DNA of 44,777 nt. It comes from Acidobacteriota bacterium (GTDB lineage: Bacteria; Acidobacteriota; Terriglobia; Bryobacterales; Bryobacteraceae). The translations under genes were made by a program, and so were the position numbers. The stretch's first letter is position 1. Every line of letters starts with the position of its first letter. Positions 1 through 8,690 of this stretch are shown here, piece after piece. The stretch covers positions 1-44,777 of the forward strand of contig JAPKYZ010000093.1 of assembly GCA_026394055.1 (NCBI GenBank). The letters run 5' to 3'. The notes under the pieces were generated by a model. It was not told the DNA's origin, searched no databases, and was given only the letters and a program-made list of their open reading frames with translations.

Positions 1-1040
1 ATCTGCGTCACCTTTTCGAGCATCGCCGGATTGTTCATGTGGTGCGTCAGCGGGTGGTGGCCGTCAGGAATGCCGATCTCGCGATAGGCGCGCGAAGTGC
101 CCTCGCGGGTCACCAGGAACGTCAGCACACGCGTCATGTCACTCTGGAAGGCGACGGTGATCATATCCGTCATCAGCTTGAAGTGCTCAGCGAAATCGGC
201 CGGGACGCCGTAGGGCTTGGGCATGCCGGGGTTGATCTGCGCGTTGTCCTTTTCGGCGCGTTCCAGCTGCCGCTCAATCTCGCGGATCGACGACAAGTAC
301 TCGTCCAGCTTGCGCTGGTCCGTCGGACCCAGCGTGGATTGCAGCTTCTTGGTGTCGCCGGTGACGAAATCGAGGATGCTGCGGCGGAACTTGCCTTCGC
401 GCATGCGCGCTTCCGGGCTCAGCTCTGCGCCTTTGCCGAACAGACGCTCAAACAGCGCACGAGGGTCGAGCACGGGCGGCAGCGGCTGCGTCTCGCTGCG
501 CCAGGCGAGGTTGTTCGTGTAAGCGCAGGAGTAACCCGAATCGCAATCGCCCGCTTGGCGCGCATCTTCGAGACCGACTTCAAGCGACGGAAACCGCGTC
601 TTCGAGGCCAGCTGGTTGGCGACGATCTGATCGCAGGAGATGCCGGCCTTGATGTCGACATAGCTCTTGCGGGGCTGCACGCCCGTCAGATACGCACCGC
701 AGCAACGGCCATGGTCGCCCGCACCATCCAGCAACGCCCGGCCATTGTTGTGCGTCAGGTTGCTCAACACCGTGATGTCCTGCTTGAACGGTTCCAGCGG
801 CTTCAAGATGCGCGGCAGCTCAGCCGTCAGCGGACCTTCTTCTTGCGGCGTCCAGTGGCGCATGTCGATGCCATTGGGCACGTAGACAAAGGCCATGCGC
901 ACGGGGCCAGTGGCTTTGCTGGTGGCCGCCATGGCCGGCGTCATCGCGTCGAGGAACGGCAACGCAACCGCCGCCCCCATGCCGCGCAAAAGGGTGCGCC
1001 GGGGTAGCGATTTGCCGGTGAGCAGTTTTCCAGTGGTCAT
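1..1040 (-). CDS. DUF1552 family exported protein (C-terminus cut by window edge)
   Basis: About 346 residues are visible; the C-terminus lies beyond position 1. The start ATG at 1040 overlaps the stop of the upstream DUF1592 gene as ATGA, so the two are probably translationally coupled. The N-terminus carries a twin-arginine motif (LPRRTLLRG) followed by a short hydrophobic stretch, which suggests Tat export. The body has the family features VRMAFVYVPNG, DGAGDHGRCCGAYLTG, the region from GLEDARQAGDC to SGYSCAYTNN, and DGHHPLTHH. DUF1552 proteins are common in Planctomycetes and Acidobacteriota and usually lie beside DUF1592/DUF1588 cytochrome-like proteins, as here. Their biochemical role is unknown; the His/Cys-rich segments hint at metal or redox chemistry, which is inference. 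Confidence 0.9.
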   Translation of the reverse strand, partial: MTTGKLLTGKSLPRRTLLRGMGAAVALPFLDAMTPAMAATSKATGPVRMAFVYVPNGIDMRHWTPQEEGPLTAELPRILKPLEPFKQDITVLSNLTHNNGRALLDGAGDHGRCCGAYLTGVQPRKSYVDIKAGISCDQIVANQLASKTRFPSLEVGLEDARQAGDCDSGYSCAYTNNLAWRSETQPLPPVLDPRALFERLFGKGAELSPEARMREGKFRRSILDFVTGDTKKLQSTLGPTDQRKLDEYLSSIREIERQLERAEKDNAQINPGMPKPYGVPADFAEHFKLMTDMITVAFQSDMTRVLTFLVTREGTSRAYREIGIPDGHHPLTHHMNNPAMLEKVTQ

Positions 1041-3394
1041 CGGGCAGCGATCTCCTTGGCTTTGGGAGTGGTGGACGTACGCGGTTGTTCGCCCCGCCGG
1101 GATTGGAAGGGCAGGCTTTGGACGATCTCGAAAACGAGGTCGCGGAACGGATAGTTATTGGCGGCGAGCTTCTTCACCAGGTCACGCACGGCTCCACGAT
1201 CATATCGCTCCATGCCGCGTCCCAGCGCGTAGGTCATCATTTTTTCGGTCAGGCAGCGGGCAAACTCGGGCAGTTCGCCGGTCAACGCCTGCGCCATCTC
1301 GGCGGGCGTCGCGAAGCTCTTGCCATTGGGCATCGTGCCCCCGGCATCGATCTTGAACTTGCCGTCCATCGACCGCCATTGGCCGATGCCGTCATAATTC
1401 TCAAGCCCAAACCCGAGCACGTCCATGCGGTTGTGGCACGAGGCGCACATGGCGCTCGACCGATGCTTCTCCAGGCGATCCCGCAATGAGCCGGCCACAC
1501 CCACTTCTTCTTCATTCAGCAGCGGCACGTCGGGCGGCGGCGGCGGCGGCGGAGCACCCAGGATGTTCTGCAGGACGTACTTGCCGCGGATGACGGGTGA
1601 GGTGCGGGTGGGGTAGCTGGAGACGGTGAGCACGCTCGCGTGGCTCAAGATGCCGCCGCGCTGGTCGGTGGAAAGCTCGACGCGGCGGAAATCCGGCCCG
1701 GTGACGCCCGGAATGCCGTAGTGCTTCGCCAGACGCTCATTGAGGTACGTGTGGCGGGCCGACAGGAACTCAGCGAGCGGCCGGTTCTCGGTCAGCATCG
1801 ACTGGAAGAATAACCGCGTCTCCATCTTCATCGCATCGCGCAGTTCCGGGCCCCATTCAGGGAATTTTTGCGGGTCGGGCTTGACGCTATCTAGGTTCCG
1901 GATCTCCAGCCACTGCCCGGCGAAGTTATCCGCCAGCGCCGCGGCCTTCGGGTCCGCCAACATGCGCGTCACCTGCGCCGTCAGCACACCGGGAGCGCGG
2001 AGTTTGTTTTGCTCAGCCAGCGTGAGCAGGTCCTCATCCGGCATGGAGCTCCACAGGAAGTAGCTGAGCCGGGAGGCGAGTTCCAGATTCGACACCGGGT
2101 GCACCTTCTGCGGGTCCAGCGGATCGGCGTCACGCTCAATACGAAACAGAAAATTCGGCGAAACCAGAATGGCCCGCAGAGCCAGCTGAATGCCCTGCTC
2201 CGTCGACAAGCCTTCGCTCTGGGCCAGGCCCACAAACTTGCTCAACTGAGCGACCTCAGGCTTCGAGACCGGACGGCGGTAGGCGCGGCGGGCGACGGTG
2301 GCTAGAATGCGATCAACGCACGCCTGCCGCACGGCAGCGGTGCCCGTTTGCGGGTCACACACCAGGATCTTCTTGCGGCTGATCTTTTCCACCTTGGCCG
2401 GGAACGGTCCCACGAACTTGATCATGTTCAGGAACTTGTTCTTCTTGTCGGAGTAGACATCGCCGGCGGGCAGCGTCTTGATGAAGGGGTCGTCAATGAA
2501 ACCGGCGCGGAAAACGTGGTCGCCTTCGGGCAGGATCAGGCGGAACTCTTCCTCGGAATAGGGATTGAAGTAGACCAGCTTGGACGGCTTGGTCTCCACC
2601 GTCATCGTGTGCAACAGCTTGCCATCCATCCAGAACCCGAGCGTCACCGGCTTGGCATCTTCGGCACGCTGGCCCGGCAGGCCAATGCGGATGATGTATT
2701 CGCCATCCCAGCCCACGCGATGCGTTGCTTCAATGGTCGACGGGTCCAGGCGGCGGATCGTCTTCTCTTTCAGGTGATACTCGGCTTCCAGCGGCTTGGC
2801 GGGCAACGGATCAGCGCCCAGTGCGCGGGCCGCGATGCGTTCGGCCGCATCGAGATACTTGTCCATCAGCACCGGCGAGATGGTCAGCACGTCGCCGATG
2901 TTGTCGAAGCCGTAGCCCGAATCATCCGTGGGGAAGTCTTTGTTGGCGCGGAAGTCCACTGCCAGCAGATCCCGAATCGTATTCGAGTACTCATTGCGAT
3001 TCAGACGCCGGGCGGTGACGCGGCCGGGGTCCGGTTTCAAGTTACGGTCGGCGCGCTCAAACTCTTGCTCGACAAACGAGGTCATCGCCTCCAGCACGGC
3101 TTGGCTGGGGCGTGGGAAACCCTTGGGCGGCATCTCGCCGGAGCGGACTTTCTGGATGATCCGTTCCCAGCCATCACGCGCGTGAGTGACCGAGGCAGGT
3201 ATCTGAAACGAATCGAGATTCAGCCCGCCGGAGGCGTTACGGTCGTTGTGGCAAGGGGAGCAGCTGCGGGCAAGAACCGGCTTGACGGTTTGATCGAAGC
3301 CCGCCGGTGGGGGAGCCTGGGCCTGCGCGCTGACGTGGGCGGCCAGCGTCAGTGCGCAGGCTCCGGAAAGCAGCAGTGAAGGCCGTAAGGTCAT
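1037..3394 (-). CDS. DUF1592/DUF1587/DUF1588/DUF1585 protein with c-type haem motifs
   Basis: A 785-residue exported protein. The open frame runs further upstream, but the start at 3394 (MTLRPSLLLSGACALTL) gives a clean Sec signal peptide. A haem-binding CSPCH is at residues 45-49 and a second CxxCH (CASCH) at about 650-654, in the DUF1588/1585 part that also has the characteristic poly-proline run after ILGA and the stretch MDVLGFGLENYDGIG. Order as read: cytochrome c-like module, DUF1587 (RRLNRNEYSNTIRDLL), DUF1595/1592 middle (RAYRRP, LASRLSYFLWSSMPDE), DUF1588, DUF1585. This is the usual planctomycete-type architecture. Paired with the downstream DUF1552 gene by an ATGA overlap. An envelope electron-transfer or polymer-oxidising role is possible but unproven. 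Confidence 0.92.
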   Translation of the reverse strand: MTLRPSLLLSGACALTLAAHVSAQAQAPPPAGFDQTVKPVLARSCSPCHNDRNASGGLNLDSFQIPASVTHARDGWERIIQKVRSGEMPPKGFPRPSQAVLEAMTSFVEQEFERADRNLKPDPGRVTARRLNRNEYSNTIRDLLAVDFRANKDFPTDDSGYGFDNIGDVLTISPVLMDKYLDAAERIAARALGADPLPAKPLEAEYHLKEKTIRRLDPSTIEATHRVGWDGEYIIRIGLPGQRAEDAKPVTLGFWMDGKLLHTMTVETKPSKLVYFNPYSEEEFRLILPEGDHVFRAGFIDDPFIKTLPAGDVYSDKKNKFLNMIKFVGPFPAKVEKISRKKILVCDPQTGTAAVRQACVDRILATVARRAYRRPVSKPEVAQLSKFVGLAQSEGLSTEQGIQLALRAILVSPNFLFRIERDADPLDPQKVHPVSNLELASRLSYFLWSSMPDEDLLTLAEQNKLRAPGVLTAQVTRMLADPKAAALADNFAGQWLEIRNLDSVKPDPQKFPEWGPELRDAMKMETRLFFQSMLTENRPLAEFLSARHTYLNERLAKHYGIPGVTGPDFRRVELSTDQRGGILSHASVLTVSSYPTRTSPVIRGKYVLQNILGAPPPPPPPDVPLLNEEEVGVAGSLRDRLEKHRSSAMCASCHNRMDVLGFGLENYDGIGQWRSMDGKFKIDAGGTMPNGKSFATPAEMAQALTGELPEFARCLTEKMMTYALGRGMERYDRGAVRDLVKKLAANNYPFRDLVFEIVQSLPFQSRRGEQPRTSTTPKAKEIAAR

Positions 3395-3485
3395 GGGGTT
3401 ATTAAGAAAGACGATTTCGTCTGCCCAACATGTTACCCCATTAGAGAGCGGCGTCAAATATCGGGTGCCGCTGCGCAGTTTGGGC

Positions 3486-3794
3486 CTAAGGTTGGCCGGC
3501 CGAAAATCCGGGTTCGGTGCGCTCCAGCTCCTGGAACGCCTTCTTCACCGCGGCCGCCTCTTTGAGTGGCCAAACATGGCCCCTCGATGCCTTGTACTTC
3601 TCGGAGAACTTATTCATGGCGCTCACCAGCCGTTGATAGCGCCACTCGAACATGGCTTTCCGGTCCACCGTCAGCCCGCTATTGTTGGGAGCGGTTTGGG
3701 CTTCCATCAGCTTGGTCCGGTACTCAAAACTGGACGTTTGGCTGGGCGTCAGGGTGAGACTTTGGCTGAGCACGAGTATGGCCAGAGTGATCAA
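3486..3794 (-). CDS. small exported protein of unknown function
   Basis: A 102-residue product that I do not recognise. The frame is open further upstream, but a TTG codon at 3794 is preceded by a perfect AGGAGG six bases away and starts a hydrophobic leader (MITLAILVLSQSLTL), so it is the best start. The mature part is polar and basic and probably helical, with segments such as FEWRYQRLVSAMNKFSEKYK and KEAAAVKKAFQELERT. No domain is evident. It lies upstream of the DUF1592 gene on the same strand (91 bp gap) and is divergent from the SDR gene. Confidence 0.68.
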   Translation of the reverse strand: MITLAILVLSQSLTLTPSQTSSFEYRTKLMEAQTAPNNSGLTVDRKAMFEWRYQRLVSAMNKFSEKYKASRGHVWPLKEAAAVKKAFQELERTEPGFSAGQP

Positions 3795-3800
3795 AGTGAA

Positions 3801-3806
3801 CCTCCT
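3801..3806 (-). promoter_or_regulatory. strong Shine-Dalgarno site deciding a TTG start
   Basis: On the minus strand the hexamer AGGAGG lies six bases before the TTG at 3794-3792. It is the only strong ribosome-binding site in this frame and argues against the upstream in-frame starts. Confidence 0.65.
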
Positions 3807-3889
3807 GCGAGAATAGTAATATGATTGAAACAATAACGCAACCGTTTTGACACGCTCCGTTCGTCCACGGGTCCTGGTACCCTCAAGTT

Positions 3890-4621
3890 GTGAACTCTCC
3901 CCATGCATCGCGCCCCATCGTGCTGGTCACCGGAGCGGCGAAAAGAGTTGGCCGGGCGATTGCGAAATCGCTAGCGGCGGCAGATTATCAGGTCTTGATC
4001 CACTACAACGGCTCCCGGCTGGAAGCGGAGAAGACGGCCGAGGAGTGCGGCGGAGCCGAGCTTTTCCAGGCCGATCTGGGCAGCGTGGACGCCATTCGCG
4101 GGCTCTTTCAGGAGGTTCGGGAACGGGTGGGCCGGCTGGATGCTTTTGTAGCGAACGCCGCGCGGTTTACCAAGTTCAACGTGCTCGACATCACGGAGCA
4201 GGATTGGGACTTCATCCATGACGTCAACTTGAAGGCCACCTTCTTTTGCTGTCAGCAGGCCGCCAAACTGATCCTCGACACGGCCGGCAAGGGTCGAATT
4301 GTCACCATCAGCTCCGGCGGCGGCATCCGCCCCTGGCCGGAACATGTCCACTACTGCGCCGCCAAGGCAGGCGTGATCCATATGACGCGGGCCATGGCGG
4401 TGGCGCTGGCCCCGCAGATTAGCGTGAATTCAGTGGCGCCCGGAGTGATCCCGTTCGGCGAAGAAAACGACCCGCCCGTGGCCGCACTGATTGCTCGAAC
4501 ACCCGCCGGGCGCGCCGGTCTCGGATCTGAGATTGGGGAGGCGGTGCTGTCGTTCCTGCAGGCCTCCCGGTTCACCACCGGCCAAGTGCTGTCGGTGGAT
4601 GGTGGATTGGCACTCAGGTAG
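3890..4621 (+). CDS. SDR family oxidoreductase, pteridine-reductase-like
   Basis: A 243-residue NAD(P)-dependent short-chain dehydrogenase. It has the cofactor glycine motif TGAAKRVG at residues 14-21, NA(A) at 89-91, a Ser pair at 141-142, and the catalytic Tyr155 and Lys159 in YCAAK; the end matches the family (FTTGQVLSVDGG). The Arg in the glycine-rich loop (TGxxxRxG) is typical of pteridine reductases and FolM-like enzymes, which favours NADPH and dihydropterin reduction, though fatty-acid ketoreductase-like activity cannot be excluded. Start taken at GTG 3890; an ideal ribosome site is not seen. It stands alone on the plus strand, facing the SBBP gene. Confidence 0.9.
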   Translation: MNSPHASRPIVLVTGAAKRVGRAIAKSLAAADYQVLIHYNGSRLEAEKTAEECGGAELFQADLGSVDAIRGLFQEVRERVGRLDAFVANAARFTKFNVLDITEQDWDFIHDVNLKATFFCCQQAAKLILDTAGKGRIVTISSGGGIRPWPEHVHYCAAKAGVIHMTRAMAVALAPQISVNSVAPGVIPFGEENDPPVAALIARTPAGRAGLGSEIGEAVLSFLQASRFTTGQVLSVDGGLALR

Positions 4622-4680
4622 ACTCCGCCGAACTCTGGGCCGTTGGCGTTCTACGCGAACTGCCGGAGGATTCGAAGCAT

Positions 4681-4699
4681 TGGGCGGGCCATCCGCCCA
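4681..4699. terminator. hairpin between converging genes
   Basis: A perfect 7-bp stem, TGGGCGG and CCGCCCA with a 5-base loop, lies between the ends of the SDR gene and the oppositely directed SBBP gene. There is no T-tract on either side, so intrinsic termination is only possible, not shown. Confidence 0.35.
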
Positions 4700-4712
4700 G
4701 CCTGACAGAACG

Positions 4713-6200
4713 CTACTGCTGAGGAGCCGTCCGCAGCTTCACCAGAAAGCCGGCGGGTAGCGGCGCAGTGTTGGTTTGCTGGCTGCCATCGGTAACCGGC
4801 AGATCGAGCGAAGTGCTATAGCCGCCCACGATCAAGTTGCCATCCGGAGAGGCGGCCACCGCGGAGGCTACATCCAGGAACGACCCGCCCAGGTAGGTAG
4901 CGTACTCCAATGCCCCAGTGATGCTCCCCACGGCGACGAAGGCATCGGCAAAGCTCGACGCCGGAGAGGTCCGGATCGGGCCACCGGCCACGGGCAGGCC
5001 GCCGAACATCGTGTAGCCCACCAAGGCAAAGCGCCCGCCGGGGAGCAGCGCAAAGTCCTGCGCCACTTCATAGCCGGGGCCGCCAAAGTAGGTGGCGTAC
5101 TCGATGTTGTGAGGAATCGCCGCATTCAACCGCATCGCAAAGCCATCGACATTGCCGCCGAAGGTCCGCTGGACGGAGGCGGCGGAGGTGGGCAGATTTA
5201 CCGAAGTGGTGTGACCGGCCAGCCAAATCGACCCATCAGCCGCCAGGCGTATCGTGGTAGGCAGATCGGACCCGCTGGCCCCAACATAGGTGGCGTAACG
5301 CAGCGCATCCAGGCCCGCTTGGCTCAAGTCGATCTCGGCCAAAAAGCCGTCGTAGGCGCCGTTCAAATAGATCTGCGTGCCATCGGTGGTGGCCGGGAAA
5401 TCATCCGAGGCGGTGTAACCGGACATCAGAATTCGGCCCGACGGCAGTACGGCCAAGCCGGTCGCGACGTCGGTCTTGTTGCCGCCCAGGTAGGTGGCAT
5501 AGACGTCGGTACCATCGGGATTCAGCTTCAGCAGGAACGCGTCCCAGCCGCCGCGGCCATTGCCCTGCAAGCCACTGGACGCATTCGGGAAGTCTTCAGA
5601 GGCCGTATAGCCCGCCACCACCACCTGCCGGTCCGGCGTGACGGCGATCGCATTCGGCACGTCCAAACCGGCGCCGCCGTAGTAGGTGCTGTAGAGCATG
5701 GCGAACTCGCCGACCACGTTGCCATCAATGACGGAAACGAAGACATCAGCGTTCCCACCGTTGTTCGTGGATTGAGCCGGAGTGGCGGCCAGCGGAAAAT
5801 CGGAGGACTTGGTGGTGCCCGTCAGATAGATCCGGCCGCGGCTGTCGATGGTCATCGCCTTCAGCTCATCGTCGTCCGTCCCGCCAATCCAGGTCCAATA
5901 GAGCAGCTTCGTCGTTCCGTCGGCCTGCGGCTGATACTTGGCCAGGAACACTTCCTTGCCGCCCTTGGGGATCACCTGAAAAGCGGTATCGGGCAGAGGC
6001 GAATCAAGCCCGGAAGAGCTGGTGCCGCCCACCCACACTGTGCCATCCGCGTTGGGAATCACCGCCGTGACGGTATCGGAGCGGCCGCCGCTGACATAGC
6101 TGGACCACATCAAACGGTTGGTTGATTGTCCGGTGGCCAGCATCGTGCCCAACACAACCAGGGTCAACACACGGCCGGCGGAGAAAAACAAAGATGACAT
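4713..6200 (-). CDS. exported SBBP-repeat beta-propeller protein
   Basis: A 495-residue protein with an N-terminal signal peptide when started at ATG 6200 (MSSLFFSAGRVLTLVVLG). The frame extends further, but that part has no signal-like features. Seven repeats of about 60-70 residues follow, each beginning with a variant of Y-A-T-Y-L-G-G and followed by a [LIV]xGxT segment (for example YATYLGGNKTD, YATYFGGPGYE, YATYLGGSFLD). This is the SBBP signature, and seven units fit one seven-bladed propeller. Such proteins are common in Acidobacteriota and are thought to be surface or secreted binding proteins; the ligand is unknown. There is no obvious anchor or sorting signal at the C-terminus. Confidence 0.9.
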   Translation of the reverse strand: MSSLFFSAGRVLTLVVLGTMLATGQSTNRLMWSSYVSGGRSDTVTAVIPNADGTVWVGGTSSSGLDSPLPDTAFQVIPKGGKEVFLAKYQPQADGTTKLLYWTWIGGTDDDELKAMTIDSRGRIYLTGTTKSSDFPLAATPAQSTNNGGNADVFVSVIDGNVVGEFAMLYSTYYGGAGLDVPNAIAVTPDRQVVVAGYTASEDFPNASSGLQGNGRGGWDAFLLKLNPDGTDVYATYLGGNKTDVATGLAVLPSGRILMSGYTASDDFPATTDGTQIYLNGAYDGFLAEIDLSQAGLDALRYATYVGASGSDLPTTIRLAADGSIWLAGHTTSVNLPTSAASVQRTFGGNVDGFAMRLNAAIPHNIEYATYFGGPGYEVAQDFALLPGGRFALVGYTMFGGLPVAGGPIRTSPASSFADAFVAVGSITGALEYATYLGGSFLDVASAVAASPDGNLIVGGYSTSLDLPVTDGSQQTNTAPLPAGFLVKLRTAPQQ

Positions 6201-6390
6201 AGATTCAGTAGACTGACGGGGCCCAAGCGCCGCCGGTTCCTCCCATTGTAGCGGAGTGTGGGACGCCACATCTCACCCCGGAATCGATCTGGCGAAGATC
6301 AGCGCCTCCGCCGCGAATCTGCCTGCTCCCGGGCTGCCGCGTTGGTGCCGGCACTCTGCCGAGGCTTGGCCCCATGGAAGACCGCCCAAT

Positions 6391-6411
6391 ATAGTTGACA
6401 ACGTCAAATAT
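6391..6411. promoter_or_regulatory. palindromic operator, likely for the MarR-GNAT protein
   Basis: A perfect inverted repeat TTGAC-N3-GTCAA (6395-6407) is extended on both sides by ATA-N and N-TAT, giving a 21-bp dyad. It overlaps the -35 element of the downstream gene, as expected for autorepression. Its size and symmetry fit operators of MarR-family dimers. Confidence 0.62.
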
Positions 6412-6424
6412 CTGGCCTTATGCT
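6395..6424 (+). promoter_or_regulatory. sigma70-type promoter of the MarR-GNAT gene
   Basis: TTGACA at 6395-6400 and TATGCT at 6419-6424 are 18 bases apart. The predicted transcription start is at about 6431, the A of the start codon, so the message may be leaderless. Confidence 0.5.
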
Positions 6425-6430
6425 GCTCTC

Positions 6431-7369
6431 ATGGCTGCAACAGATTTGGCCTCCGCCACCACCGCATTCCGGCGTTTCAACCGGGCCTATACGCGATTGC
6501 TGGGAACGCTGAACGAAAGCTATCTCTCAACGGACTACAGCTTGGCGGAGGGGCGGGTCCTGTATGAACTGTCGCTGGGCCAGAAGTCGCAGTCGAAGGA
6601 AGTCCGTCAGGCGCTGGGCCTCGACGCCGGATACCTGAGCCGGATCGTGAGCAAATTCGAAAAGGCCGGGCTGGTGGCGCGGGCAACCGCGAGAAACGAC
6701 CGTCGCGCGGCGGACCTACTGCTGACGCCCCGCGGCAGCGCGGCCATTCGCACGCTGAATACGCGAGCCGACAAGCAGGCTCGGGGCATTCTGGCTAACC
6801 TGACCGAGGACCAGCGCCGCCAATTCATCGGCGCCCTCCGGACGATTGAACAGACGGTGCTGGGCATCAAGCACGAAAGACCGCCCGTCGTCCTGCGCTC
6901 CCATCGGCCGGGAGACATGGGGATGGTGATCAATCTTGAGGCCGCCGGATATACCGAACAGTTTGATTGGGACCAGAGCTTTGAGGCGTTGGTCGCCCGC
7001 ATCGTGGCGGACTTCCTGGCCAACTTCGACGCAACCCGCGAGCGTTGCTGGATCGCCGAGGTGGACGGCCGTCACGTCGGGCACATCTTCCTCGTCCAGC
7101 ATCCGGATCAACCGGATCTTGCCAAGCTGCGACTGTTATACGTGGATCCGGCGGCCCGCGGCCTGGGACTCGGCCAGAAACTGGTGACCGAATGTGTCGC
7201 CTTCGCGGCGGCCAGCGGGTACAAGAAGATTACGCTTTGGACGCAAAGCATCCTCACGGCCGCCCATCGAATCTACCAGGCCTCCGGCTTTCTCCTGGTG
7301 CGCGAGGAGCCCCACCACAGCTTCGGAAAAGATCTAATCGGCCAAACGTGGGAGCTGGAACTCCGTTGA
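6431..7369 (+). CDS. MarR-type regulator fused to a GNAT acetyltransferase
   Basis: A 312-residue two-domain protein. Residues about 5-145 are a MarR winged helix (EVRQALGLDAGYLSRIVSKF as recognition region, ARNDRRAADLLLTPRG as wing). Residues about 155-312 are a GNAT N-acetyltransferase with the acetyl-CoA loop AARGLGLGQKLV and the terminal HRIYQASGF motif. This is a known bifunctional architecture; the regulator half probably senses a small molecule that the acetyltransferase half may modify, which is inference. I start it at ATG 6431 because an earlier in-frame TTG at 6395 lies inside the operator/promoter. It is divergent from the SBBP gene and converges on the M19 gene 16 bp away. Autoregulation through the 6391-6411 dyad is likely. 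Confidence 0.92.
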   Translation: MAATDLASATTAFRRFNRAYTRLLGTLNESYLSTDYSLAEGRVLYELSLGQKSQSKEVRQALGLDAGYLSRIVSKFEKAGLVARATARNDRRAADLLLTPRGSAAIRTLNTRADKQARGILANLTEDQRRQFIGALRTIEQTVLGIKHERPPVVLRSHRPGDMGMVINLEAAGYTEQFDWDQSFEALVARIVADFLANFDATRERCWIAEVDGRHVGHIFLVQHPDQPDLAKLRLLYVDPAARGLGLGQKLVTECVAFAAASGYKKITLWTQSILTAAHRIYQASGFLLVREEPHHSFGKDLIGQTWELELR

Positions 7370-7385
7370 TTTGGCGATGGCGGTG

Positions 7386-8681
7386 CTACGAACCCGCCTT
7401 CTGCAGTTCAGCGGCCGTCTTCTCAACACCGCGCATCACCCGCAGCAGGTTGCCGCCGTAGATCTTCTGGATCTCGGTGGCCGAGTAGCCCGCTTCCAGC
7501 AGTTTGCGCGTCAGCACCGGATACTTCGAGACGTCATCCAGCCCGGCCGGCACGCAGCCTACGCCGTCGTAGTCGCTCCCTATGCCCACGGCGTCGATGC
7601 CGGCCAGTTTCACCACTTTGTTGATGTGCGTCACCACGTCGTCGGCCGTGGCCCGCACGGTCCGCAGGCCGGATTCCGCCATCATCTTGCGAGCGGCCGC
7701 CTGCCGCGCCGCCGGGTCCTTGATGTCGGTCAGCGTCTTCATGACAGCTTGCATCTTCTCGCGTAGGGCGGGGTTCTGCATCGGGCTGCTTTTGGCGGAT
7801 TCCGGGTTCAGGAACTCGCAGCCAAAGTTGATTTGGACCACGCCGCCCTTCTTGCCGAGCGCCGCAATCATCTCGTCCGTCATGTTGCGCGGGATGGGCG
7901 AAATCGAGCGGCAGGACGAGTGCGAGGCAAAGATTGGTGCCTTGGAGACTTCCAGCGCATCCCAAAACGTCTTGTCGCTGACGTGCGAGATGTCCACCAT
8001 CATGCCCATGCGGTTCATTTCGCCCACCACTTCCTTGCCGAACTTCGACAGGCCGTTGTTGGGCTTTTCGATGTCGCCGGACGAATCGGCCCAGTTGTTC
8101 GAGTTCGAGTGGGTCAGCGTCATGTAGCGGATGCCAAGCGCGTAGAAGTCCCGCAGCAGGCGCAGCGAGTCCTCAATGGCGTGCCCGCCTTCAATCCCCA
8201 TCAGCGCGGCAAACTTGCCCTTCTTGTGCGCCGCCACAATGCCGTCGGCGGTGGTGACGAACTCAAAATCGTTCGGGTACTTGCCGATGATGTCGTGCCG
8301 GACGGTGTCGATCATCTGCAATGTGCGGTTGGCGGCCTTGCCCTCGCGGGCATAATTGCCGGCGACGTAGACCGCAAAGAACGTGGCGCTCACACCGCCT
8401 TCTTTGAAGCGCGGCAGGTCGCTATGGCCGTCGGCGCGCCGCTTGCCGATATCGAGGCCGTCGACTGTGTTTGACGTGACGTCGTTGTGCGTGTCGATCA
8501 ACAGAGCGGACTTGTGCACCTTGGCCACTTCGGCATCCGTCACATTGGTCCGCTTTGGACCCGACTGACCGAAACCGGGCAAAGCCAGCACCAGTGAAGC
8601 AGCCAGAAGTCCTGCCGTCCGGAGCCCCTTCGAAATGGAAAAAGGGCCTGCCAGAGGCAGGCCCTTTGAGTGAGTCAGCAT
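7386..8681 (-). CDS. exported membrane dipeptidase, peptidase family M19
   Basis: A 431-residue zinc dipeptidase of the renal dipeptidase family. Metal-site motifs are visible: DTHND at 63-67, MGIEGGHAIED for the bridging Glu, LTHSNSN, DISHVSD, SHSSCR and the C-terminal GIGSDYDGV. The family hydrolyses dipeptides, including D-amino-acid dipeptides, and some beta-lactams. A signal-peptide-like segment (LRTAGLLAASLVLALPGFG) starts near residue 20, so it should be exported. The only ATG near the 5' end is at 8681, 9 bp after the receptor gene stop, but a strong terminator hairpin (8639-8667) sits within the first codons. The true start could therefore be a non-ATG codon further in. Confidence 0.92.
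   Translation of the reverse strand: MLTHSKGLPLAGPFSISKGLRTAGLLAASLVLALPGFGQSGPKRTNVTDAEVAKVHKSALLIDTHNDVTSNTVDGLDIGKRRADGHSDLPRFKEGGVSATFFAVYVAGNYAREGKAANRTLQMIDTVRHDIIGKYPNDFEFVTTADGIVAAHKKGKFAALMGIEGGHAIEDSLRLLRDFYALGIRYMTLTHSNSNNWADSSGDIEKPNNGLSKFGKEVVGEMNRMGMMVDISHVSDKTFWDALEVSKAPIFASHSSCRSISPIPRNMTDEMIAALGKKGGVVQINFGCEFLNPESAKSSPMQNPALREKMQAVMKTLTDIKDPAARQAAARKMMAESGLRTVRATADDVVTHINKVVKLAGIDAVGIGSDYDGVGCVPAGLDDVSKYPVLTRKLLEAGYSATEIQKIYGGNLLRVMRGVEKTAAELQKAGS
8639..8667 (-). terminator. intrinsic terminator of the TonB-type receptor gene
   Basis: On the minus strand a perfect 12-bp stem (AAAGGGCCTGCC / GGCAGGCCCTTT) with a 3-base loop is followed by T residues (TTTTT). It lies 24 bp beyond the receptor stop and inside the first codons of the M19 reading frame. 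Confidence 0.8.
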
Positions 8682-8690
8682 GGGCTGATC

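Noticed and set aside
4776..6125. A 449-codon plus-strand frame opposite the SBBP gene
   Set aside because: Repeats of the real gene read in antisense; no independent support.
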